This document shows positions 25,963-33,471 of a DNA stretch of 64,000 bases, one piece after another (position 1 is the first letter of the stretch; each line of letters opens with the position of its first letter). Where the stretch lies: NCBI RefSeq assembly GCF_036345995.1, contig NZ_CP107796.1:62001-126000 (forward strand). The letters run 5' to 3'. The notes beneath the pieces are model-generated. The model saw only the letters and a list, made by a program, of their open reading frames with translations, had not been told where the DNA came from and did not search any database. Origin of the DNA: Streptomyces sp. NBC_00557. Lineage in GTDB: Bacteria; Actinomycetota; Actinomycetes; Streptomycetales; Streptomycetaceae. Made by a program: the position numbers and the translations under genes.

Positions 25963-26406
25963 TCACCCGTCCCGCTGGGTTGTCTCCCCGCCCTGAGCGG
26001 GAACCGCGGGCAGGGGGACGGTGCAGGAGGCGCAGCGTCGGGCCTGGGCCGGGACGGGGCTGAGGCACTCGGGGCAGTCCCGCTTGGGGGCTTGGACGTC
26101 CTGGTGGGGAGCGAGGCGCTCGTGCAGCTTGTTGATCGGGAGTACGACGAGGAAGTACAGGGCGCTGGCGATGAGGAGGAAGCTGATCGCCGCGTTGATG
26201 AAAGCTCCGTAGGGGAACTTGGTGGCGCCTGCGGTGAAGGTCTTGCGGCTCATGTCGCCGGTGGCACCGGTGGCCAGCCCCACGAGCGGGGTCAAAAAGG
26301 CGCTGACGAAACCGTTGACGACGGCGTTGAACGCCGCTCCGATGACGATGCCGACCGCCAGGTCGACCACATTGCCGCGCAGGATGAAGCTGCGGAAGCC
26401 CTTCAC
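25963..26406 (-). CDS. mscL: Large-conductance mechanosensitive channel MscL with a zinc-ribbon-like tail
   Basis: The 147-residue channel subunit opens under membrane tension and releases solutes on osmotic down-shock. The N-terminus FRSFILRGNVVDLAVGIVIG is the MscL signature with helix TM1. TM2 is AAISFLLIASALYFLVVLPI. The cytoplasmic tail carries CPECLSPVPAQARRCASC, two CxxC pairs typical of a zinc ribbon, found on many actinobacterial MscL proteins but absent from the E. coli channel. It stands alone. Flanking stretches 25668-25962 and 26407-26808 show no recognised gene. Confidence 0.92.
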   Translation of the reverse strand: MKGFRSFILRGNVVDLAVGIVIGAAFNAVVNGFVSAFLTPLVGLATGATGDMSRKTFTAGATKFPYGAFINAAISFLLIASALYFLVVLPINKLHERLAPHQDVQAPKRDCPECLSPVPAQARRCASCTVPLPAVPAQGGETTQRDG

Positions 26407-26808
26407 CTTTTCACCCCTTCAAGGCTCATGACATCGACGGGCGGCACCCCGACCCCTCATCCCGGATGCCCTGCCACGTCTCACCCATACCTGCTGGGCG
26501 GCGGCATCACGGCCTCCGCCGGCTCGCCGAGGCCATCCTCTGCATCGGTGTCGCCCGTCTCATCCGGCTCGGGCCAGTGACCGAACGGTCCCTTCTGGCC
26601 GGGCAGCGCACCCAGGGGTGGCGCGCCCTTGCCGCGGTGACTGCCGTAGATCACGCCTGTTTCCCTCGCTGACCGGCCCGGAGTGCCGCCGACAGTCTGG
26701 AATCGACCGCGCAAGTCTGGCCGCAGGCGGGCCGATCCCAAGCGGGCAGGCGTTCGGATTCGGCGAGGCGACCAGCACGCCGCCCCCCGCGCAACCGAAG
26801 CCCGCGCT
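26407..26808. other. Intergenic stretch, nothing recognised
   Basis: These 402 bases lie between mscL and an IS5-type relic. No credible gene or strong hairpin was seen. Confidence 0.45.
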
Positions 26809-26849
26809 CTACTCTCCGGCTGCCCGCTGACGGGACGCAAGCCGCCTAG

Positions 26850-27090
26850 GTTCTGTCGTCAAATGCCACGCCCACATCAGCAGGGCTGCGAGGGTGGCGG
26901 CTGCCTGGTAGGACTCGATGGTCTTGTCGTAACGGGCGGCGATGCCGCGCCACTGCTTCAGCTTGTTGAGGCAACGTTCCACCACGTTGCGCCGCTTGTA
27001 GGCGTCGCGGTCGAAGACCGGGGGCCGTCCGCCGCGGCTGCCGCGGTTCAACCGGTTGCGCACCTGGTTGTCGGCGTACGGCCTTCTCTA
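26850..27090 (-). pseudogene. IS5-family transposase, C-terminal relic
   Basis: The reverse frame encodes RNRLNRGSRGGRPPVFDRDA, then NVVERCLNKLKQWRGIAARY with the last catalytic Glu, and ends soon after AALLMWAWH. The N-terminal two-thirds are missing. The surviving part is distinct in sequence from the relic at 4876-5170, so it comes from a different element. Confidence 0.8.
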
Positions 27091-27149
27091 GGTGTACGCC
27101 GACAGATGGCGAAGCAGCCGACTGAAGTCCGTGCGGCCCGAGGGGATCC

Positions 27150-27878
27150 TCAGGCCCCCATCAGCGCCGCCAAGGCGCGGTCCATTGTGGCGTTGAACTC
27201 TTCCGGCGTCAGGGGCAGACGGGACTTGACATCCCGACTCCACTGGTCGGCGAGGACCTCGGCGGAGCCCGCCTCGACACCGTCGAGCGCCGCGTCGGCC
27301 AGGTCCGACGGAGCGATCTTGTCCACGGGCCAGCCCGCGGCCATGTCGGTGTCGGCCAGCCCGAGGTGTACGGCTGTGACGAGCGTGCCCTGCTCGGCGA
27401 GCTCCAGGCGGACGCCGTTGGTCATGGCCCAGGCGGCGGCCTTGGACAGGTGATAGGCACCGGCGCCCTTGCCTCCGAACCACGACATGGCGGAGAGGAC
27501 GTTGACGATCGCGCCCCCGCCGTTCCTGGCGAGTGCCGGCGCGAACGTCCGGATCATTTCCAGGTGGCCGAACATGTTGGTCTCCAGCTCGCGCCGCACC
27601 GCGTCCGGCGAACCGGTCACCAGGTCGGTCCCCGTACTGATTCCCGCGTTGTTGATGAGTAGCGAGACGTCCGGGGCGGCCTCGGCGGCGGCCCTCACGG
27701 ATGCCGGATCGGCGATGTCGAGGGGCAGCACCTCGGCCCCGGGCAGGTCCACGGTCTCCGGTCGGCGGGCCGTCGCGTAGACCTTGCGGGCGCCCCGTTC
27801 GAGCAGGCGCTGGGCGAAGGCACGGCCCAAGCCTCGGTTGGCTCCGGTGACAAGGGCGACGGAGTCGTTGATATCCAT
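27150..27878 (-). CDS. Short-chain dehydrogenase/reductase
   Basis: From ATG 27878 the protein has 242 residues with the classical SDR Rossmann fold: ALVTGANRGLGRAFAQRLLE (nucleotide loop), NNAGIS, a catalytic Ser in LSAMSWFGG, and Tyr-Lys in YHLSKAAAWAMTNG. It would reduce or oxidise a small carbonyl/alcohol with NAD(P). It is divergent from a MerR-type regulator with a 16-bp palindrome between them, so it is the probable target of that regulator, presumably induced by a toxic carbonyl or an aromatic compound (inference). Confidence 0.9.
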   Translation of the reverse strand: MDINDSVALVTGANRGLGRAFAQRLLERGARKVYATARRPETVDLPGAEVLPLDIADPASVRAAAEAAPDVSLLINNAGISTGTDLVTGSPDAVRRELETNMFGHLEMIRTFAPALARNGGGAIVNVLSAMSWFGGKGAGAYHLSKAAAWAMTNGVRLELAEQGTLVTAVHLGLADTDMAAGWPVDKIAPSDLADAALDGVEAGSAEVLADQWSRDVKSRLPLTPEEFNATMDRALAALMGA

Positions 27879-27895
27879 GTCCGGTACGCTAAAAC

Positions 27896-27911
27896 CTGAC
27901 GCTAACGTCAG
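27896..27911. promoter_or_regulatory. Palindromic operator for the MerR-type regulator
   Basis: CTGACG-CTAA-CGTCAG, perfect 6-bp arms, lies in the 76-bp gap between the SDR and merR-like starts. MerR proteins bind such dyads inside a promoter spacer. Its position close to the SDR start fits that pattern. Confidence 0.7.
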
Positions 27912-27954
27912 AGGCAAGTGCCGGGCCGTCAGAGCCAGGGTGAGAGGAATCACC

Positions 27955-28332
27955 ATGTCCGTCACAGCGGACCGGACCGAGCGGTTGATCCGCATCGGCG
28001 AGGTGGCACGAGGTGCCGGCGTCTCGGTGCGCGCCGTGCGCTACTACGAGCAGCAGGGACTGCTCACCCCGGAGCGCAGCCCGTCCGGCCAGCGCCTGTA
28101 CCGCCACGACGCCATCCCCCGGGTCCGCTTCTTCCAGCAGATGTACGCCGCCGGCCTGACCAGCCGAAGGATCACCGAACTCCTTCCGTGCTGGGACGCT
28201 GGCCACACCGACGCCGAACAACGAGCCATGTTGCGCGTCGAGCGCGAGCGCATCCAGGCCAAGATCGAAGATCTGCAGGCCGCCCGAGACCGCCTCGACG
28301 AGGTCATCGCGATCACGGACACGCACCCGTAG
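27955..28332 (+). CDS. MerR-family transcriptional regulator
   Basis: ATG 27955 follows a GAGAGGA ribosome site and gives 125 residues. The N-terminal winged helix reads RIGEVARGAGVSVRAVRYYE, then LTPERSPSGQRLYRHDAI. The C-terminal coiled coil (ERIQAKIEDLQAARDRLDEV) mediates dimerisation. No Cys-based metal site is visible, so a small organic inducer is more likely than a metal. It probably controls the adjacent divergent SDR through the palindrome at 27896-27911 and itself. Confidence 0.92.
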   Translation: MSVTADRTERLIRIGEVARGAGVSVRAVRYYEQQGLLTPERSPSGQRLYRHDAIPRVRFFQQMYAAGLTSRRITELLPCWDAGHTDAEQRAMLRVERERIQAKIEDLQAARDRLDEVIAITDTHP

Positions 28333-28770
28333 GCGTCTCACCAGCGGTCTGACCTCGCTGTCCTGGCTGGGGCAATAGGAGTCGTCGAGAGGGGACTGTT
28401 GTCGGGTCGCCGACGCGATATTCGGTGTTCGGGCAGGGCGGAGACCAGCGCGGTGGTCAGGTCCTCGAGGGTCTTTCCGGCCGTAGCCCGTTGCCAACCC
28501 TGCGACAGCGAACAGGACAGCGAGTGACGGCGTGGGCGGCGGGGGCAGCCCGTAGTACTGGGTGCCGGCGCCTGCGGCGATGGCAGGCAGGCTCACGGGC
28601 AGGTAGCTGAGGGCGTAATTACTGAGCTTCGCCGCGTGATGTCGCGGACAGGGCGTTGAACTGCGGAGACAGGCCGCAGCGGAGCTGAGACCCACAAGAT
28701 CACACCAGTAGGCGGTTCTTGGCAGCGGATGCCCGGAAGAGGGAGTGACAGCCCCGTTAGGGTGACGGGC
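28333..28770. other. Intergenic stretch, possible transporter-gene remnant
   Basis: On the reverse strand about 28420-28640 reads SYLPVSLPAIAAGAGTQYYG and a following hydrophobic helix, which may be a scrap of an MFS-type transporter gene. Neither end is intact and the call is weak. Nothing else was recognised. Confidence 0.3.
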
Positions 28771-29409
28771 ATGGTGCGCGCTGTGGTGTTCGATGTCGGG
28801 GAGACGCTGGTCGATGAAACCGCACTATTCGGCGGCTGGGCTGACTGGCTGGGGGTGCCGCGGCATACCTTCTCGGCGCTGATCGGAGCATCGATTGCAC
28901 TTGGTGGGAGCTTCGTTGAGGCGTTCGAGACGGTTCGACCCGGCTTTGACTTCCGAGTCGAGGACCGCTTGCGGAAGGAGGCCGGAGTGCCGGATCGAAT
29001 CCGCGAAGAAGACCTTTACCCAGATGCCCGAGCCTGCCTTCAGGAGCTCCGCAGCCTCGGTGTCTGGGTGGGCATTGCCGGGAACCAGCCAGCGCGAGCT
29101 GGGCAAGATCTGCAGTCCCTCCGATTGCCGGTGGACCTGGTGGCCACCAGCGCGGAGTGGGGGGTCAGCAAGCCCGATCCGGAGTTCTTCGAGCGACTGG
29201 TGACAGCCGCGCCGTTCCCGGCAGAGGAAATCCTGTACGTCGGGGACCGGGTCGAGCGGGATGTGACCCCGGCGAAGAAGGTCGGGATGCGAGCGGCGCT
29301 GCTGCGCCGCGGACCCTGGGCGTATCTCCATGATGGCGATGACAGCGGAGCAGATCTGCGCCTCGACGGATTGGCAGCTCTGCCAGCGTGGGTTGCCCGG
29401 CAACGCTGA
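28771..29409 (+). CDS. HAD-superfamily hydrolase
   Basis: ATG 28771 (MVRAVVFDVGETLVDETALF) opens with HAD motif I, giving a 212-residue product. Motif II is IAGNQPARAG, with Asn in place of the common Thr/Ser. Motif III is the Lys of GVSKPDPEFF, and motif IV is VGDRVERDVTPAKKVGMRAA. The cap lies between residues 20 and 85. Such enzymes are small-molecule phosphatases; a substrate cannot be named. The first motif has a Glu (DVGET) where most phosphatases have Asp (DxDGT), so activity may differ. It stands alone. Confidence 0.85.
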   Translation: MVRAVVFDVGETLVDETALFGGWADWLGVPRHTFSALIGASIALGGSFVEAFETVRPGFDFRVEDRLRKEAGVPDRIREEDLYPDARACLQELRSLGVWVGIAGNQPARAGQDLQSLRLPVDLVATSAEWGVSKPDPEFFERLVTAAPFPAEEILYVGDRVERDVTPAKKVGMRAALLRRGPWAYLHDGDDSGADLRLDGLAALPAWVARQR

Positions 29410-29487
29410 GGTGCTGTTGATCTCGACCCCGCACTGCCCTGCCAACGCCTTGCCCCGCAGCTCAGAGCACCCAGCCCGCGACATCAC

Positions 29488-30234
29488 TTGGTGAAGCTCA
29501 GTAGACGGCCAGGGGTTGCAGCTCTGTCCTGCGCGCCGAGTGGGGCCAGTGTCATGCGCACTGCCCCGCCCGGCCCTTGGCGCGAGCCCGCCTGGGGACT
29601 GCTGGCCCGCGCACTGCACCGGGCGGGCCGGCAGGCGGACGCGCTGGCCACCCTCCGCCGCGCCCGCACGATGCTCGCGGACCAGCTCGGGCTCGACCCC
29701 GGCGCCGGCCTCCGGCCCCTGGAGACGGACATCCTCCACGGAGCTACGACGCTCCAGCCCGCGCGTACCGTGTGGACCGCCGGAGTACGGCTCGGCCCGC
29801 GCACCACTGTCGAACTGGCGCGCACCCTGGCCCTGGCCGGTGGTGACGCCCTCGTCCACTCGCGGCGCGACCGCCTCGCCGCCGGCCAGGCCGCGGAGCG
29901 CACCGGAGACATCGCCCTGACCGCCCGCGTCATCGGCGCCTACAACGTACCGGCCCTTTGGAGCCGGGCCGACGACCCCGAGCAGTCCCGCGCCGTCGTC
30001 GCGGCGGCCGAGCGTACGCTCCCTGCGCTCGGTCCCGCCGGCCCCGCCGAACTGCGCACCCGGCTGCTGGCCACCGTCGCGGTCGTGAGCCGCAGCGCCG
30101 ACCTGTCCGGCACCGAACGAAGCCGGGCCGGGCAGGCGGCGCGCGCGGCCGAGGCGCTGGCCCGGGAGTCGGGCGACCCCGCCCCTGATGGGCCTTCCTG
30201 GATTCGGCCAGAGCTGCTCTTCTTCCTCGGTTGA
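29488..30234 (+). pseudogene. SARP/AfsR-type regulator fragment (BTAD domain only)
   Basis: The frame contains a bacterial transcriptional activator domain: AWGLLARALHRAGRQADALA, then MLADQLGLDPGAGLRPLETD. A stretch of the following helical region (RDRLAAGQAAERTGDIALTA) comes next. The N-terminal DNA-binding winged helix is missing and the first 30 residues look random. The C-terminus breaks near 30180, where the predicted sequence loses coding character. This is a decayed piece of a large SARP regulator, so it cannot bind DNA. Confidence 0.7.
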
Positions 30235-30279
30235 TCCGGTTTTGAACGGCGTGGGGGGATTGGGGAGTACGAGCCATGA

Positions 30280-30309
30280 GGGGCCGCCGACCGTGAGGTC
30301 GGCGGCCCC
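30280..30309. terminator. Perfect hairpin terminator between convergent genes
   Basis: GGGGCCGCCGACC and GGTCGGCGGCCCC form a 13-bp perfect stem with a GTGA loop, 27 bp past the stop of the leftward Clp-N gene. Confidence 0.8.
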
Positions 30310-30336
30310 TTGGGCATTGGTGCAGTGGGTGGTGGT

Positions 30337-30672
30337 TCAGCTGTTCTGGGATGTGTGGGTGTCCGCCGTCGTGGCGTTGAGGGCGGCTGGGTCGAAGCCG
30401 GCCTCGGTCAGGACGTTGGCGGCCACTCCGCGACCGACCTGGGCAAGGCCGATCAGCAGGTCGTCGCAGTCGATGCGCTCGGAACCGTTCTGCTCCGAGC
30501 GTGTCTCCGCCATGGCGATGGCTTTGCGGGAGTAGGGCGTCCATGCGATGCGTTCGGCTGCTTGGGAGGCGCCCATGCTCAGCCGGGTTCCGACGGAGCG
30601 GTGGACCGTCTCCGGCGAGTGCACGATTCGCGCGTGCGCTGCACGAAACGCGCATGGCGTCGCGGTGGTCAT
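30337..30672 (-). CDS. Stand-alone Clp N-domain protein
   Basis: From ATG 30672 (MTTATPCAFRAAHARIV) the product is 111 residues. It matches the helical Clp repeat (R) domain found at the N-terminus of ClpA/ClpC, which binds adaptors and substrates: YSRKAIAMAETRSEQNGSER, then DDLLIGLAQVGRGVAANVL. There is no ATPase domain, as in small Clp-N-only proteins of actinobacteria. Its start overlaps the stop of the truncated upstream frame (ATGA), so both were once coupled. Adaptor or anti-adaptor function is inference. Confidence 0.75.
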   Translation of the reverse strand: MTTATPCAFRAAHARIVHSPETVHRSVGTRLSMGASQAAERIAWTPYSRKAIAMAETRSEQNGSERIDCDDLLIGLAQVGRGVAANVLTEAGFDPAALNATTADTHTSQNS

Positions 30673-30870
30673 GGGAAGGTCTCGGCGGTGAAGTACCCGC
30701 TCGTGGTGCCACGCCACACGGTGAGGAGTACCTCGTCCGGCAGCGCGGAGGCCAGCAACCTTCGTACGTCTTCGCCCAGTTGCATGGCGATCGTGCGGTC
30801 CACCCTGCCGACGGCCTCCTCAACCAGGCGCAGTTGGCCGTCCACGGCGGCGTCCAGTTCACGGCGCCCA
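30669..30870 (-). pseudogene. 5'-truncated gene coupled to the Clp-N gene
   Basis: The frame ending at TGA 30669-30671 reads ELDAAVDGQLRLVEEAVGRV, DRTIAMQLGEDVRRLLASAL and VLLTVWRGTTSGYFTAETF with good coding character. It begins abruptly at about 30855, where an IS701-type remnant starts, so the N-terminal part was lost. No family recognised. The ATGA overlap with the Clp-N gene shows they formed an operon. Confidence 0.5.
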
Positions 30871-30954
30871 CAACCTGCACATCAGCAAGTTCCCCACCCA
30901 CAACCGCACCAACGACCATCCTGGCCGTCAGCCACGGCAGGCACCGTTGCAGCA
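30854..30954 (-). repeat. IS701-type element end, copy B (remnant)
   Basis: This 101-bp block closely matches 343-441, including the former transposase start, but the transposase frame is lost after about eight codons. Its outer end abuts CTAG (30955-30958). It truncates the gene upstream of Clp-N and touches the stop of the decarboxylase-like gene. Confidence 0.75.
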
Positions 30955-31947
30955 CTAGGTGTCGAGGAACTCGGGGATGAAGATGTCGCGGCTGGTCAGC
31001 AGGCGCTTGGAGAGGCCCTGCTCGTGGTGGTAGCGCAGGAAGGTGTCGACCGCCTTGCGGTTCGCGCGCATGCCGTAGGGCCACCAGTCCTCGCCGAGCA
31101 GGCTGCGGTTGTGTTCGAGCAGGCTGCTGAACCAGGGGGTCACCAGGCTCATGTGCTGCTTCGCGGCGTCCTCGATGTATGTGCGTTCGGCCAGGTCCTT
31201 GGCCTTGACGAAGGCGCGGTAGACCGAGCGCAGATCCTCGGAACGGTGCACCAGGTCCTTGCGGACCGCGACGATGTGCATCGGGGGGAAGATCCCGGTG
31301 CGCCGGTAGTAGTCGCGCTCGACGTTCTCATAGTCGGGGAAGAGCCGGGCGATCTTCGTCGATCCCCGCAACATGGCCTGGGGCACGTCGACCGAGATGA
31401 GCGCGTCGATCTCTCCGGACTCCAGCATGGCGCCCAGGGTCTGGCCGTGGTCGGCGTGCCGCACGTGGACGCCGTCCGGCACTGGCTGCGGGAGCCAGTC
31501 GAATGCGGGGATGGGATGGTTGGTGCCGCCGATGACCCAGCGGCACTGGTCGACGGTCACGCCGTACTCGTCCGACAGGATGCCTTTGGGCCAGATCCCG
31601 GCGTCGTGTCCGAAGAGCGCGAACTCGCCGAGTGTCTTGCCGGCGAGGTCCTGGGGCTTCTCGATGCCTGCCTCGGTGTTCACGAAGATGGCGGAGTGCC
31701 GGAAGTTGCGGTTCGGGAAGATCGGCAGCGCCAGGAAGGGGGCGTCGTCCAGGTCGAAGGTGCGCAGGAAGTAGGTCAGGCCTAGTTCCGCTATGTCGTA
31801 GCGGCCTTCGAGCATGTGCCGGAAGAGGTCCGAGACCAGGGGCTCCGTCTCAAGGGTGGCGTCCACCCCGTCGATCTTCACGCGGCCGTCGAAGAGCGCC
31901 TCGGTGTGCTCGTACCGGTAGGTGCCGATGGTCAGCTCGATGCTCAT
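30955..31947 (-). CDS. 4,5-dihydroxyphthalate decarboxylase-like / NMT1-type substrate-binding-fold protein
   Basis: From ATG 31947 (MSIELTIGTYRYEHTEAL) the protein has 330 residues and no signal peptide. It has the periplasmic-binding-protein fold used by phthalate decarboxylase Pht5: FRHMLEGRYDIAELGLTYFL, FPNRNFRHSAIFVNTEAGIE, EFALFGHDAGIWPKGIL and IGGTNHPIPAFDW. In that family it decarboxylates 4,5-dihydroxyphthalate to protocatechuate; the substrate here is unproven. It is divergent from a TetR gene with two matching operators between them, suggesting induction by an aromatic acid. The TAG stop is part of the CTAG at the border of an IS701-type remnant. Confidence 0.8.
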   Translation of the reverse strand: MSIELTIGTYRYEHTEALFDGRVKIDGVDATLETEPLVSDLFRHMLEGRYDIAELGLTYFLRTFDLDDAPFLALPIFPNRNFRHSAIFVNTEAGIEKPQDLAGKTLGEFALFGHDAGIWPKGILSDEYGVTVDQCRWVIGGTNHPIPAFDWLPQPVPDGVHVRHADHGQTLGAMLESGEIDALISVDVPQAMLRGSTKIARLFPDYENVERDYYRRTGIFPPMHIVAVRKDLVHRSEDLRSVYRAFVKAKDLAERTYIEDAAKQHMSLVTPWFSSLLEHNRSLLGEDWWPYGMRANRKAVDTFLRYHHEQGLSKRLLTSRDIFIPEFLDT

Positions 31948-31964
31948 CAAGATCCCCGCTTCCG

Positions 31965-31978
31965 TGAATGGTCTTTCA
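31965..31978. promoter_or_regulatory. TetR operator, site 1
   Basis: TGAATGGTCTTTCA (TGAAAGACCATTCA on the other strand) matches site 2 at 12 of 14 positions and lies 18 bp before the decarboxylase-like start. It is imperfectly palindromic, as TetR sites are. Confidence 0.6.
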
Positions 31979-32014
31979 TTTTTACGATGGGTCCGATATC
32001 GTGCCCTGTCAAGA

Positions 32015-32028
32015 TGAACGAGCATTCA
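32015..32028. promoter_or_regulatory. TetR operator, site 2
   Basis: TGAACGAGCATTCA, an imperfect dyad, lies 19 bp before the tetR-like start and shares the pattern TGAA-GA-CATTCA with site 1. The two sites would allow one repressor to control both directions. Confidence 0.65.
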
Positions 32029-32046
32029 CTTTGAGGGAGGCCGACC

Positions 32047-32688
32047 ATGCCGCGCATCACGCCCGAGCGTCGGGAAGCCAAGCGCGCGGAGATCGTGGCG
32101 GCAGCGCGCCGGTGTTTCGCGCGGGGCGGCTTCCACCAGACCTCGATGCCGGACATCGCCGCCGCAGCCGGTGTTTCTGCGGGTGCCCCCTACCGCTACT
32201 TCGCGAGCAAGGAGGAGATCATCCTGGCCATCGCCGCGGACGCCTTCCGGCTGATCTTCGAGCCGATGGAGCGGGTGGCCGTGGCCGCTGACGCCCCTTC
32301 CCTGGGCGACCTGGTCACCGCTTCCCTTCAGGCACTGAGTGCCGAGACCGTCACGGACGCCGCAGGGCAGGTGGTGCCGGTCGAGGAACTGCTGCAGTGC
32401 GTCGTGCAGACCTGGTCGGAACTGCTGCGCAACGACGGCGTGCACGCCCGCGCCCTGGAGGGCTTCGAAAGGGTCCGCCGCAGCATCGCCGACGCCCTGC
32501 GCCGCGGACAAGCGGCGGGCGCTGTCCAAAGCGTGGAGCCGGAGAGCGGCGCACGGGTGTTGATCGGTCTGCTGCACGGATTCCTGCTCCAGCGTGTCGC
32601 CTTCGGCTTGACCGACACAGCTGGATTCAACGACGCGGTCCGGGGGTTGCTCGACGGAGCCGAGCGCCCGGACAACGCTGCGCGGTGA
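32047..32688 (+). CDS. TetR-family transcriptional regulator
   Basis: ATG 32047 follows GAGGGAGG and gives 213 residues. The N-terminal helix-turn-helix reads AARRCFARGGFHQTSMPDIA, then VSAGAPYRYFASKEEIILAI. The C-terminal domain is helical, binds the ligand and dimerises. It faces the decarboxylase-like gene across 99 bp with two matching 14-bp operators, so it is very probably the local repressor, released by an aromatic ligand (inference). A terminator-like hairpin is present at 32951-32979. Confidence 0.92.
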   Translation: MPRITPERREAKRAEIVAAARRCFARGGFHQTSMPDIAAAAGVSAGAPYRYFASKEEIILAIAADAFRLIFEPMERVAVAADAPSLGDLVTASLQALSAETVTDAAGQVVPVEELLQCVVQTWSELLRNDGVHARALEGFERVRRSIADALRRGQAAGAVQSVEPESGARVLIGLLHGFLLQRVAFGLTDTAGFNDAVRGLLDGAERPDNAAR

Positions 32689-33054
32689 GCGTTCCCCAGC
32701 TCAAGCTGCACATCCGCTGCACATGCGGATGCATCGCCCCCGCATCCGCCGGCGCCATGACGGCCCACTCCGCGGTGGTGCGGCGTAACTGGGCACCAGG
32801 GTTGGGCGCAGACCTCTGTAGGTGGGCGGTGGCCGCTCTTGGGCGGGTCAGCGACGGGTGTAGCCAGCATCATTGACGGCGCGGGTCCAAGTGGCGCGGT
32901 CGAACCACTTGCGGCTGAGCCGTATTTCCGCGCTTCGCAGACGGTGTTCGCCGGGCCCACGCGGAGTCCGTGGGCCCGGCCACCGACAATCCCGGCCGGG
33001 TTTCTCGTCACCACCGTCGCCGCCCAGCCCGCCCGACAGGGCGAAGACAGGGGT
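32689..33054. other. Intergenic stretch with a strong hairpin
   Basis: No gene was recognised in these 366 bases. The main feature is the hairpin at 32951-32979. A short reverse-strand stretch near 32870-32930 (KWFDRATWTRAVNDAGY) looks coding but is too short to name. Confidence 0.4.
32951..32979. terminator. Strong hairpin terminator
   Basis: CCGGGCCCACG and CGTGGGCCCGG pair perfectly over 11 bp around a 7-base loop. It would stop rightward reading from the TetR gene and leftward reading from the fragment at 33055. Confidence 0.65.
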
Positions 33055-33318
33055 TCACGGCAGCCTGGTCAGGTGCAGGCCGCCCGTCGAGCCGGTGGCA
33101 CGGCAGGCGACACCGTACTGGCGGGCGAACCGGTTGGCCTCCGCGACCGAACCGGCCATCCAGCGCAGGTAGAAGGCGTAGGCAACCGAGGCGATCTCCT
33201 CCTCGGCCAGATGCAGAACCCACAGGCTGCCGAGTCGGCGTGCGGTGCGCACCTTGTCGGCCAGGCCTGCGGCCGGTGGTACATGCAGCCGTTCACCGAG
33301 GTGCAGCGCGTCGGGCCC
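33055..33318 (-). pseudogene. Hypothetical gene fragment
   Basis: The last 85 or so residues of this frame look coding (LADKVRTARRLGSLWVLHLA, then VAYAFYLRWMAGSVAEANRF), as a compact helical protein. The upstream part of the open frame (to 33453) is Arg/Pro-rich and unconvincing, and no clear start exists. No family recognised; it may be a remnant with a lost N-terminus. Confidence 0.4.
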
Positions 33319-33347
33319 GGCCCTCCAGCAGGAGGAACGGGCCCGAC
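33310..33347. terminator. Hairpin downstream of the NmrA-like gene
   Basis: GTCGGGCCCG (33310-33319) and CGGGCCCGAC (33338-33347) pair perfectly around an 18-base loop, about 125 bp past the stop of the leftward NmrA-like gene. Confidence 0.5.
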
Positions 33348-33471
33348 GGTAGTGAGGCGGATCAGCGGATCTCGGTGTTGCCCTGTGGGCGCACCGCCTT
33401 CGTGATCGCGGGATTGGCGTCGCTTGGAACATCGGCGGTACAGCCGTTGGCACTGAGTCGATCTTGGTAGG

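Noticed and set aside
29488..30234. A working SARP activator for the angucycline cluster
   Set aside because: The DNA-binding domain is absent, both ends are degraded, and the fragment lies 15 kb from the cluster.
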